6,423 nt of DNA from Spirochaetales bacterium (GTDB lineage: Bacteria; Spirochaetota; Spirochaetia; DSM-27196; SKKC01). Positions 1 through 5,935 of the stretch are shown here, piece by piece. Positions within the stretch are counted from its first letter, which is position 1, and each line of letters opens with the position of its first letter. The position numbers and the translations under genes were made by a program. The notes below the pieces were generated by a model. It worked only from the letters and a program-made list of their open reading frames with translations, made no database searches and had not been told where the DNA came from. Where the stretch lies: assembly GCA_007121695.1 (NCBI GenBank), contig SKKC01000322.1, positions 1 through 6,423 on the forward strand. The letters run 5' to 3'.

Positions 1-968
1 GCATAGCCGAGCTGATCGCGTGTCGCATCGAATCGTCCGGCCTGGTTCTCGAGGCCCGCAGCTTCGAGAAACCCGTCGGAAGCGATGGGCACGACAAAGG
101 CCTCTCCGGTTCCCGGGTCTCCTGGCTGGTCTCCAGACGCGGTCTCGTAGGTCGCGAGCACGCGTCCCCGCGCTGGCTGGTTCAGGCTGATCGTGCCCTG
201 AGACAGCGACACGACCGCGTCGCGGTTCAGATCGAGCTCGCGATACCGTCGGCCGTCGGCCGCACGGGGTCCGGTCGAACCGGTCTCCACGAAAACCCGC
301 AGCCCGCTGACCGGCCTGTCGGGAAGCACGAAGCGGATGCCTCTGCGGTAGCGTTCGCTCGCGATGCGGGCTTCAGCGAGTTCCGTGCCGCCCTGTATGC
401 GCAGGATGTCGGGCTGCGACTGCTCGAAGCGGATCATCCCTTCGCTCGCCGATCTCTGACCCGCAAGCGAAATATCCGCGCCAAACACGGAAGAGCCGGC
501 AGAACCGGACTCCATACCCGGGTAGTCGTCGATCGCGATCGGACCGAGTCCGATTCTCACCCGCTCGACGGTGTCCGACTCCCTGCCGTCGTAGCCGAAG
601 AGAAGCGAATCAAGGTCAAAATCGTCTACAAAGACGGTTTCAAAGTAGTACCTGTCGTCGAGGCGGACCGACAGGGTCAGGTCGACTATGTTTCTGAATG
701 CCGACGGAGAGAACCCGGGGAAAAGCACCTGATCGCTTCGCCAGCCGTCGCCCGATTCGTCCTCGCGCACGCGTCTGAGTCCGAGCTGAAGGGCGGCTCC
801 CGCTTCCCAGCTCCCGTCAATAAACACGTCGACGCGGTCGCCACCCGGCGATGCCGAGAGCTCCTGCGCGCCTGCTCTTGCCAGCGCGGCAGACATGCCG
901 ATACTTGTATACAGGGAAAGAATGCTGCATATGAATCTGCGGAGAAACAGTTTCGAAGTGCTACTCAT
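1..968 (-). CDS. Large exported protein, 3' part outside the window; possibly SprA-like surface/outer-membrane protein
   Basis: An open frame of 322 codons starts at ATG 968 and runs off the left edge without a stop. A GAGG lies four bases upstream of the start (complement of 973-976). The first 33 or so residues form a Sec signal peptide: basic LFLRR, a hydrophobic stretch, then candidate cleavage sites at ALARA or ARAGA. The mature part is rich in acidic and aromatic residues and beta-prone, with no cytoplasmic enzyme motif. Its order of short motifs (DDRYYFETVF near residue 105, LLFGYDG, a VRIGLGPIAIDDYP stretch, then SSVFGADISLAGQR and RYRRGIRFVLPD) reminds me of the N-terminal region of SprA-type gliding/secretion proteins. 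That is recollection of pattern only, not an alignment. The gene is transcribed divergently from the one at 1038. The reading frame and export are well supported; the function is not. It could equally be another cell-surface beta-rich protein. Confidence 0.8.
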   Translation of the reverse strand, partial: MSSTSKLFLRRFICSILSLYTSIGMSAALARAGAQELSASPGGDRVDVFIDGSWEAGAALQLGLRRVREDESGDGWRSDQVLFPGFSPSAFRNIVDLTLSVRLDDRYYFETVFVDDFDLDSLLFGYDGRESDTVERVRIGLGPIAIDDYPGMESGSAGSSVFGADISLAGQRSASEGMIRFEQSQPDILRIQGGTELAEARIASERYRRGIRFVLPDRPVSGLRVFVETGSTGPRAADGRRYRELDLNRDAVVSLSQGTISLNQPARGRVLATYETASGDQPGDPGTGEAFVVPIASDGFLEAAGLENQAGRFDATRDQLGY

Positions 969-1049
969 GAAGCCTCATGAGTGGAGTAATCTTGCAGATA
1001 CGGCGCAAATCATTACTATATATCATACTGGTAAACCATGAATTCACAA
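969..1049. promoter_or_regulatory. Divergent promoter region between the exported-protein gene and the plus-strand cluster
   Basis: This AT-richer gap separates two divergent genes. On the minus strand, TTGTGA (complement of 1044-1049) and TATGAT (complement of 1022-1027) are 16 bases apart, a fair sigma-70 pair that would give a leader of about 47 bases for the gene starting at 968. On the plus strand, TTGCAG at 992-997 pairs with TACTAT at 1014-1019 (16-base spacer), giving a very short leader before ATG 1038. The minus-strand pair overlaps the start of the plus-strand gene, so the two transcripts may interfere. Called by eye; both promoters are tentative. Confidence 0.35.
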
Positions 1050-1964
1050 ATACAGACAGCTGCCGGGTTTATTGCCCGCCTTCTGGCGAATCCCGCGCTC
1101 AAAAGTTATACACCGCTGCAGAAAGAAGAGCAGATTCTTCAGTTCCTGAACGCGAACAGCGCGCAGCTCATGCCAACCCTGCGAAGCCCGCAGTTTTTCA
1201 GTGGATTGCCTGATCATGAAATTACCTCGCTTCTGATCACCGCGCTTACGAATACCATAGACACCGAGATTCCTGCGTTTCTCGATCTGATTCTCGACCG
1301 GCGCGTGAACTTCGACTTTATTTCATTCATGACACAGCGGGCGGACAGCAGCGCGCAATCTCGCGATCAGGTACGGAAACTCGTCGAAACCATGCTGTCG
1401 CGCCCCGAATCGCGCAGGGCGCTGACCGGTCCACTCGCGGCCGTGTACTACGGCATGTCGAAAAAATACCTCGACGAACTGTTTCAGCGCCGTGGGTACA
1501 CGCATTTCGAGCTCACGAAGGTGCAGCGACTGCGCATGGGGCGCGAACACGTGCAGGCGATGCTCGACGTGAACATTATTCTGAAACCGGCTATTTACAG
1601 CGTGTCGGGCAGTGAAGGCGGCCAGAGTTCGTACTCGAGCGGCCTTGTACAGCCAGCCTTCGCGGAAACGGCTCGTTCGCTGCTTCTCAAGCGACTGCCG
1701 GCGGTTCCCGACTCGGTGGTTGCATCGTCCGTGCACGCGAACATGTCCTTCGTCGAGCATCCGTCTGTCGAAGCAACCGCGCGGCTTGCTTCGGTGTTTT
1801 CTGCCCGTGCGCGAGGGTATCAGCCGAATCAGCGGGTCGACCGCGGTGCCGATACCCCGGACAAGAGCTGGTTCAGCGTCGCACGGCGGAACTACAAGTT
1901 CTACGGGTTCGACGTCAAGATTCTCGACGAACTGTACAGCGTCGCGGCGGAACTGCTGTGGTAG
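1038..1964 (+). CDS. Conserved-looking hypothetical protein, soluble, mostly helical (308 aa)
   Basis: I do not recognise a named family. The frame is open for 308 codons from ATG 1038 and ends at TAG 1962-1964. There is no signal peptide and no membrane segment, so the product is probably cytoplasmic. The N-terminal 100 residues look like amphipathic helices with repeated Leu/Ile spacing (LLITALTNTIDTEIPAFLDL), compatible with a helical-repeat or scaffold fold. Residues 105-190 are strongly basic with many Arg (SRPESRR, FQRRGY, VQRLRMGREH). A low-complexity Gly/Ser stretch follows near residues 194-206. The C-terminus (RRNYKFYGFDVKILDELYSVA) is aromatic and looks conserved. No Shine-Dalgarno precedes the start, fitting a short or weak leader. 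It is the first gene of a plus-strand cluster, 41 bases before the voltage-sensor protein. The coding call rests on length, start placement and sensible composition; antisense frames over the same DNA are Arg/Pro-rich and implausible. Confidence 0.82.
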   Translation: MNSQIQTAAGFIARLLANPALKSYTPLQKEEQILQFLNANSAQLMPTLRSPQFFSGLPDHEITSLLITALTNTIDTEIPAFLDLILDRRVNFDFISFMTQRADSSAQSRDQVRKLVETMLSRPESRRALTGPLAAVYYGMSKKYLDELFQRRGYTHFELTKVQRLRMGREHVQAMLDVNIILKPAIYSVSGSEGGQSSYSSGLVQPAFAETARSLLLKRLPAVPDSVVASSVHANMSFVEHPSVEATARLASVFSARARGYQPNQRVDRGADTPDKSWFSVARRNYKFYGFDVKILDELYSVAAELLW

Positions 1965-1990
1965 GGCGAACGGGCGCGGCCCGCGCCCAG

Positions 1991-1995
1991 GGAGG
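1991..1995 (+). promoter_or_regulatory. Ribosome binding site GGAGG that decides the start of the voltage-sensor gene
   Basis: GGAGG, part of GGGAGG at 1990-1995, lies ten bases before ATG 2006. It favours that ATG over an in-frame GTG at 1958 that would overlap the previous gene by 7 bases, lacks a good Shine-Dalgarno, and would add a 16-residue Arg/Gly-rich extension ahead of the protein. Confidence 0.7.
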
Positions 1996-2005
1996 CGGTA
2001 TATAT

Positions 2006-3139
2006 ATGGATTCACCACGGACATCCCGTCTTGTCGGTATTCTCGAAAACATAGTCCTTGTCGCGATCGTCCTGGTCGTGATTCAGAGCTTTGTCGAGGA
2101 CCTTGCCGAGCTGCTGGACTGGAGCTGGGGGCTGCGTCGAAACGTCCTATACGCTGCATTCGCGCTTGACCTGTTTTTCTCTGTCGAGTTTCTGACCAGG
2201 TTCTACGCTGCATTTGTACGCGGGAGCGCCCGACGGTATATGCAGCACGAACGGGGCTGGATAGACCTGGTCGCGAGCATTCCGCTTCTGCTCTTCGCTT
2301 CGGGTCCGCAACTTGCGGCGATCGCCACCGGTGGTGCGGCTATAGTCGGTGTCGGGCGAACGCTCAACCTTCTGAAGATTATTAAGGCGATACGCATTGC
2401 CCGCGTGCTTCGTCTGCTTCGCGCGCTCAAACTGTTCAGGAATATCAAGCACACGGACAGCGTCATAACGCAGAACCACGTTGCGCGCCTTGCCTCGCTG
2501 CTGGTCACGACCTTCGTGGCGGTACTCATGTTTTTTTCGCTTGTCGATATTGTCGCAAACCTCCCGGGCTTCGAACGGTCGTTTCGCGAGCGGACGCTCA
2601 CCATTGCCGGTACAATCGCCGAGCAGGGACTCGCCGACTCGTCGTCCGAGTCCGCACTCAGAAGTTTCGTCGCCTACGAGCAGTCGATACTCGTCGTTCG
2701 CGAATCCGGGCACACGCGGTTCGCACGGTACCCGAACGAGGTGTTTTCACGTCAGTTTGGACCTGGGGACTACACCTGGATACGCTCCGGTTCCGTTGAA
2801 GTTTTTGTAAGCCTTCGACCCGTGTTCCGGAATCAGTCGCGTGACAGTCTGATATACCTGCTGGTCATCGTATCGATTATCGGTGTGTTGCTCTTTCTGT
2901 ACGCTCCCTTCTTCTGCATGACCGTATCCGATCCGGCCTACGTCATGACCCGGGGTATGCGGGAAGCCGGGTACAATCTTCAGGTGAGTCTCAATGAAGA
3001 CGGCGGCGACGACGAAATGACGGCGCTCGCTCGTTCGTACAACGAAGAATTTCTTCCGCTCAAGGCCCGAAACGCCGAGGAGAACGCCGCGAGCGATCTG
3101 ACGCTCGACAGCCTTGGTGACCTTCTCGACCCGTCGTGA
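2006..3139 (+). CDS. Voltage-sensor-domain membrane protein with extracytoplasmic loop and HAMP-like tail (annotators would say ion transporter)
   Basis: A 377-residue inner-membrane protein. Residues 10-36 (S1), 47-71 (S2, with D55, E61 and R65) and 85-100 (S3, with D87) match the first three helices of the voltage-gated channel superfamily. S4 spans about 118-149 and carries K124, K127, R130, R133, R136, R139, K142, R145 and K148, one basic residue at every third position, the hallmark of a voltage sensor. A fifth helix lies at 159-186, then about 95 extracytoplasmic residues (187-281), then a sixth helix at 282-307. I see no selectivity filter such as TVGYG in the loop, which is far longer than a pore loop. 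After the sixth helix the tail begins near P310 and reaches D335/D336/E337 then a LARSYN stretch, as in HAMP linkers. No kinase, cyclase or methyl-accepting domain follows. It probably senses membrane potential or an external signal rather than conducting ions; this is inference. The gene lies 14 bases before the DUF503 gene. Confidence 0.85.
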   Translation: MDSPRTSRLVGILENIVLVAIVLVVIQSFVEDLAELLDWSWGLRRNVLYAAFALDLFFSVEFLTRFYAAFVRGSARRYMQHERGWIDLVASIPLLLFASGPQLAAIATGGAAIVGVGRTLNLLKIIKAIRIARVLRLLRALKLFRNIKHTDSVITQNHVARLASLLVTTFVAVLMFFSLVDIVANLPGFERSFRERTLTIAGTIAEQGLADSSSESALRSFVAYEQSILVVRESGHTRFARYPNEVFSRQFGPGDYTWIRSGSVEVFVSLRPVFRNQSRDSLIYLLVIVSIIGVLLFLYAPFFCMTVSDPAYVMTRGMREAGYNLQVSLNEDGGDDEMTALARSYNEEFLPLKARNAEENAASDLTLDSLGDLLDPS

Positions 3140-3171
3140 CATACTGACGGCCTATGATGGCCGTCAGTATG
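3140..3171. repeat. Perfect 13-bp inverted repeat around the DUF503 start codon
   Basis: CATACTGACGGCC (3140-3152) and GGCCGTCAGTATG (3159-3171) are exact reverse complements separated by the six-base loop TATGAT. The repeat begins on the base after the TGA stop of the voltage-sensor gene and contains the two tandem ATG codons (3154, 3157) where the DUF503 frame opens. In RNA it would be a 13-bp stem presenting AUG in its loop. No T-run follows, so it is not a typical intrinsic terminator. A ribosome finishing the upstream gene would invade the stem, so translational coupling or repression is plausible. As DNA it could also be an operator. Role unproven. Confidence 0.75.
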
Positions 3172-3447
3172 ATACAGATTGTTCTGGAATTGCCCGACGT
3201 TACTTCGATAAAAGAAAAACGCATGATCGTCGTGTCGCTGCGCGACAAAATAATCCGGAAGTTCAAGATAAGCGTTGCAGAGATAGATCTGCACGACAGC
3301 CTGTTATTCGGACAGATTGGAGCCGCAGTGGTCTCGAACAACAGACGCCACGGCGAAAAGGTCATGCAGAAGGTGTTAGGCTTTGTAGAGGATCAGGTCC
3401 CGGGTCGGCTGCACGACGTGCAGATACATACTGAATACTTTTCGTAG
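3154..3447 (+). CDS. DUF503 / YlxP-family small protein (97 aa)
   Basis: The 97-residue product has the family signature: a hydrophobic first strand (MIQIVLELPDVTSIKEKR), the SIKEKRMIV motif near residues 18-26, then FKISVAEIDLHD near residues 37-48, matching the conserved F-V-S-V-A-E-x-D pattern, and a VVSNN turn near residues 59-63. Length is normal for the family (about 90-100 residues). Members adopt a small alpha/beta fold and in Firmicutes are often encoded near rbfA in the nusA-infB region. Their role is unsettled, with ribosome-related functions proposed. Here the gene instead follows a membrane sensor. The start is ambiguous: ATG at 3154, 3157 or 3169. None has a proper Shine-Dalgarno, and the first two lie in the loop of a perfect inverted repeat, suggesting dependence on translation of the upstream gene. 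The gene ends 5 bases from the convergent ComFB-type gene. Confidence 0.9.
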   Translation: MMAVSMIQIVLELPDVTSIKEKRMIVVSLRDKIIRKFKISVAEIDLHDSLLFGQIGAAVVSNNRRHGEKVMQKVLGFVEDQVPGRLHDVQIHTEYFS

Positions 3448-3452
3448 CACTA

Positions 3453-4139
3453 TCAGCGCGGAAGTACGTACAGGTCGGGCAGGTGATATTCACCGTGCTT
3501 GCCCATGGCGGCAGCCTGCGCAGGCTTTTTTGTTCCGGGTACGGAAAAGTAGTGCTTCAGGGTTTCGTAGCCGTCCCCCGAGACTTCTATGCAGAACTCG
3601 GTTGACTGACCGTCCGACGCGTGTTCTTCGACCGCTCGTGGCAGAAAGGTATAGGTTCCCCGCGTGTTCACGGTTACATCGTAGGGGTTCGGCCAGCGTG
3701 AATCTTCCATGGCTACAGGCGTACCATTCCGGGTCAGAGAGACACTGACTCCAGCTGCCGGTTCAAACGACTGACCGCTGATTATACGACCGGTTATGGC
3801 AGGGTACACGTACACGACGTCGGCTCCGGGTCCCGAGTCGCGGTCCGGAGCATCGTAATAGGCTCTGCGTACTGACGTGACGCGTCTGAGGCCTTCGTGC
3901 GCGAGCGCGATCAGGTCCACCTTGCTCTGTGTATCGTGTTCGGTCTCGGATATGGTGTGTGCCAGGCCACGCCCGGAACTTACATATCGGGGAGCAATGC
4001 GATTCAGGACGTAGCAGGCCGCATCAAGCCGGCAATCAGCTCCTGTCGCATACCCGAAGCGTGGCGTCTGTTCTTCTTCGTTGCAGAGTTCCGTAATGAC
4101 GCGAATTACATCGTCCTCGCGGAGATTATGCAGTTCCAT
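3453..4139 (-). CDS. ComFB-domain protein with C-terminal carboxypeptidase-regulatory-like beta-sandwich (228 aa)
   Basis: Residues 1-60 or so match the late-competence ComFB domain: an N-terminal MELHNLREDDVIRVITEL helix, then CRLDAACYVLNRIAPRYV at 36-53 and SSGRGLAH at 54-61, corresponding to the family's C-x-D-x-A-x-x-x-LN-x-x-PRYV core. Residues 110-200 resemble a carboxypeptidase-regulatory (CNA-B/transthyretin-like) domain, with ITGRI...AGVSVSL and a closing GTYTF at 161-165. There is no signal peptide, so it is probably cytoplasmic. Recent work on cyanobacterial ComFB reports cyclic dinucleotide binding; whether this one binds is unknown. Many ComFB domains carry a Cys cluster, of which only C36 and C42 remain here besides C19. 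The start is taken as the third of three tandem ATGs (4145, 4142, 4139), six bases after GGAGG. An in-frame ATG at 4187 would add 16 residues. The gene overlaps the preceding one by 14 bases and is last in the operon. Confidence 0.82.
   Translation of the reverse strand: MELHNLREDDVIRVITELCNEEEQTPRFGYATGADCRLDAACYVLNRIAPRYVSSGRGLAHTISETEHDTQSKVDLIALAHEGLRRVTSVRRAYYDAPDRDSGPGADVVYVYPAITGRIISGQSFEPAAGVSVSLTRNGTPVAMEDSRWPNPYDVTVNTRGTYTFLPRAVEEHASDGQSTEFCIEVSGDGYETLKHYFSVPGTKKPAQAAAMGKHGEYHLPDLYVLPR
3513..3531 (+). terminator. Possible intrinsic terminator for the plus-strand cluster, inside the opposing gene
   Basis: The perfect palindrome AGCCTGCGCAGGCT (3513-3526) runs straight into a T-tract ending at 3531. 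As plus-strand RNA this gives a five-pair stem with a GCGC loop and a U-run, located 66 bases after the DUF503 stop. The stem is short, so strength is uncertain. On the other strand the same bases encode a KKPAQA stretch of the ComFB-type protein, so the signal and the codons share sequence. No other terminator-like element is seen at this convergent junction. Confidence 0.4.
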
Positions 4140-4587
4140 CATCATCCTCCCCACTGAATTCCCGTCGAATGTCGAGGGTTTCGGCAATGGCGTCGATTGC
4201 CATGCGGAAATCTCGCACCGTTTCCTTCAGACTGAAGTAGTTCAGACCAGCGTAATACACTTTCGAGAAAACCGAAAACACTATTTCACGACGGGAACTC
4301 TGCACGTTCGTGTAGCACCCGAACTCATAGCAGATCTGAAACATTTCCTCGAACTTTCCCCGGACAAACTCTTCGAGAGAGGCCGAAAACGAAAAGCTGA
4401 AGGCTAATTCCAGAAACTTGCTGTCCCGATCGATAAACACGCCCGCCTGAAACTCGTCCTGCTCGACGCCAGTTGTATACGTCTCGTCTACCAGCTCTCC
4501 CTCCGCGCACTCGTATCCGAGCTCGCGGAACAGCAGGTTGACCCGACGTATACGTTCTTTCATGACCTTCGACTGTCTCATACTCAT
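4126..4587 (-). CDS. Small hypothetical protein, possibly YbjN- or secretion-chaperone-like in fold (153 aa)
   Basis: I cannot assign a family with confidence. The 153-residue product has no signal peptide or membrane helix. It starts with a basic helix (SKVMKERIRRVNLLFRELGY), then shows alternating strands (EFQAGVFIDRDSKFLELAFSFSFS, residues 45-68), a helix with EEFVRGKFEEMFQICYEFGCY, a strand (REIVFSVFSKVYYAG) and a last helix, and ends in an acidic tail. This alpha-beta-alpha order resembles YbjN-like or type III chaperone-like folds; that is a guess from the secondary-structure pattern. ATG 4587 overlaps the TGA of the HD-domain gene as ATGA (4 bases), and AGGA at 4595-4598 (minus strand) lies seven bases upstream. 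Its own 3' end overlaps the ComFB gene by 14 bases. The tight overlaps on both sides suggest the three products are made together and may act together. Confidence 0.82.
   Translation of the reverse strand: MSMRQSKVMKERIRRVNLLFRELGYECAEGELVDETYTTGVEQDEFQAGVFIDRDSKFLELAFSFSFSASLEEFVRGKFEEMFQICYEFGCYTNVQSSRREIVFSVFSKVYYAGLNYFSLKETVRDFRMAIDAIAETLDIRREFSGEDDDGTA
4146..4150 (-). promoter_or_regulatory. Ribosome binding site GGAGG that decides the ComFB start
   Basis: On the minus strand GGGGAGG is followed directly by ATGATGATG. Spacing is zero for the first ATG, three for the second and six for the third, so the third (4139) is the best start. These bases also encode the Glu-Asp-Asp-Asp tail of the upstream protein in another frame, coupling the two genes. 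Confidence 0.65.
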
Positions 4588-5861
4588 ACGAGCTTCCTGA
4601 ATACTGCGGAGACCGCGTGCGGGTCAAGGCCGGGGACGGGCCTGCACATGACGCGCACGCGACGAAGCGAGGCGGTAAACTCCCGTACCACGTCTGCGGT
4701 AAAGACGCTTCCGGCGTCGGGAAAACTGCGAATCGAGTCGCCATCGGCAATGGGCATGTCTACCTCGAAGGAAATCCGTTCCGGAATATCTATGACGATG
4801 TCCGACTCGGAAACGGGCACGGAAGAGCTGGAACGCAACTCGGAGGCAATCGCTGCTTCGACTTCGGTTCGTTTTTCGAGCTCAGTAAGCGCTACGAGCG
4901 AAGCCTCGGCGGGGTCGAAGCGATACTCGTCGACGACCTTGTGAAAGCGGCGCATCCACACATCCTGTATGAGCCGCGCCGAGGGACTGCCCGAGTCACG
5001 CATGACCCGTACAAACGACTCGTCGTCGAGATCGTACAGATCTCCGGGTGCGACAAATCCGTCTCGAAGCGATAGATACAGCGCTTTCTTGATCATGGCT
5101 GTAGCTATGCGAACCGTTTTATGCCAGTACACCGCGCGATACATGAGATATTTGCTGAACAGAATCGTTTCCACCGCCTGTATGCCGTCGGGCCGAAGCG
5201 CGAGCCGGTAATCCGGTAGCGGTACGAGCTGATCGACAACGAAATCGACGTCCTGAAGCCCGTACGGGACCCCGCAGAAGTGCGCATCCCGGTTCAGGTA
5301 GTCAAGCTTGTCCGGGTCGAGCGCGCCAGAGAGAATGGACCGGTACAGGCACACCTCGTTCCGGTCTGCGATTTCGCGGTCTTCGTCGATTATCGAAGCA
5401 ACCATCTCCGGGTCCGCGCCTATATCGGTGCGGATCTGTTCGGCAAGGTCTGTTTCGGTGATCATTGTCGCCGCGAGCTGCTCGTGTTCAGTGAGCGGGA
5501 GTTCCTTGAGGCTGTGTGTGTACGGGAAGTGTCCAAGGTCGTGCAGCAGCGCCGCTGTCAGGAAGGAACGCACCCCGGTGAGTGTCAGCGGGGGACAGCC
5601 CGGCTCACTGACGACCTTTCGTATCATGCGCTTTGCAAGGTGAAATACGCCGACGCTGTGATTCAGCCGCGTATGCGTCGCGCCGGGATACACGAGATAA
5701 CTCGGACCGAGTTGTCGAATGCGGGTCAGTTTCAGCATTTCGGGCCTGCCGAGAAGATTCACGAGAGGTTCTGACAGATATACGTGCTTCCACATTGGAT
5801 CCCGTATGGGTCTGTCGTATTCATGCATGAGGTGATGAAGAATCCGGTCTTGCTCGGTCAC
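4584..5861 (-). CDS. HD-domain phosphohydrolase, COG1078/YwfO type, SAMHD1-like nucleotide triphosphohydrolase
   Basis: A 425-residue protein of normal family length with the HD signature complete. IRDPMWKHVYLSEP (19-32) is the family's opening motif. TRIRQLG (46-52) and YPGATHTRLNHSVGV (58-72) follow, with HDLGHFPYTHS at 107-117 and LDPDKLDYLNRDAHFCG at 181-197. By correspondence with SAMHD1, H68, H107, D108 and D184 should bind the catalytic metal, and Q50, R65, K185, Y188 and D192 should contact the nucleotide. The expected reaction is hydrolysis of a dNTP to a deoxynucleoside and triphosphate in the cytoplasm, though substrate range varies in this family. The C-terminal third is less conserved and probably helps oligomerise. 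The start used is GTG 5861 with no strong Shine-Dalgarno; ATG 5828 (residue 12) is an alternative that keeps every motif. It is the first gene of a three-gene operon and overlaps the next by 4 bases. Confidence 0.93.
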   Translation of the reverse strand: MTEQDRILHHLMHEYDRPIRDPMWKHVYLSEPLVNLLGRPEMLKLTRIRQLGPSYLVYPGATHTRLNHSVGVFHLAKRMIRKVVSEPGCPPLTLTGVRSFLTAALLHDLGHFPYTHSLKELPLTEHEQLAATMITETDLAEQIRTDIGADPEMVASIIDEDREIADRNEVCLYRSILSGALDPDKLDYLNRDAHFCGVPYGLQDVDFVVDQLVPLPDYRLALRPDGIQAVETILFSKYLMYRAVYWHKTVRIATAMIKKALYLSLRDGFVAPGDLYDLDDESFVRVMRDSGSPSARLIQDVWMRRFHKVVDEYRFDPAEASLVALTELEKRTEVEAAIASELRSSSSVPVSESDIVIDIPERISFEVDMPIADGDSIRSFPDAGSVFTADVVREFTASLRRVRVMCRPVPGLDPHAVSAVFRKLV

Positions 5862-5935
5862 GTGGTCCGAGCTTATCCGGGCATAATGGTCGTGTAAAGG
5901 GTTGATCTGCTACACTGCCGGGTGAGCGGGCGGAA
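5862..5935. promoter_or_regulatory. Divergent intergenic region between the HD gene and the lipoprotein gene
   Basis: This 74-bp gap must hold the start signals for the minus-strand operon and the plus-strand lipoprotein gene. On the plus strand TGCTACACT (5908-5916) resembles an extended -10 element (TGn plus TACACT), with no good -35. On the minus strand TTTACA (complement of 5893-5898) is a fair -35, but the sequence 17 bases on (TAAGCT) is a poor -10. No clear operator or long inverted repeat was found. Confidence 0.25.

Noticed and set aside
1958..2005. GTG 1958 as the start of the voltage-sensor gene
   Set aside because: Adds a 16-residue Arg/Gly/Ala extension, lacks a good ribosome site, and ATG 2006 has GGAGG at a workable spacing.
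1323..2213. A 296-codon minus-strand open frame across the ends of the unknown and the start of the voltage-sensor gene
   Set aside because: Arg/Pro/Gln-rich composition typical of an antisense shadow in GC-rich DNA; it conflicts with two well-supported plus-strand genes.
2006..3139. Potassium channel (Kv-type) assignment
   Set aside because: No TVGYG-like filter or pore helix is visible between helices 5 and 6; the loop is about 95 residues of mixed polar sequence.
3409..3423. Odd palindrome CTGCACGACGTGCAG near the end of the DUF503 gene, also 30 bases past the ComFB stop on the other strand
   Set aside because: Short stem, no T-run on either strand, and it fits ordinary codons (Leu-His-Asp-Val-Gln); not enough to call a terminator or operator.
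5280..5774. A 164-codon plus-strand open frame opposite the HD gene
   Set aside because: Lies wholly antisense to the catalytic HD motifs, which are unmistakable on the minus strand.
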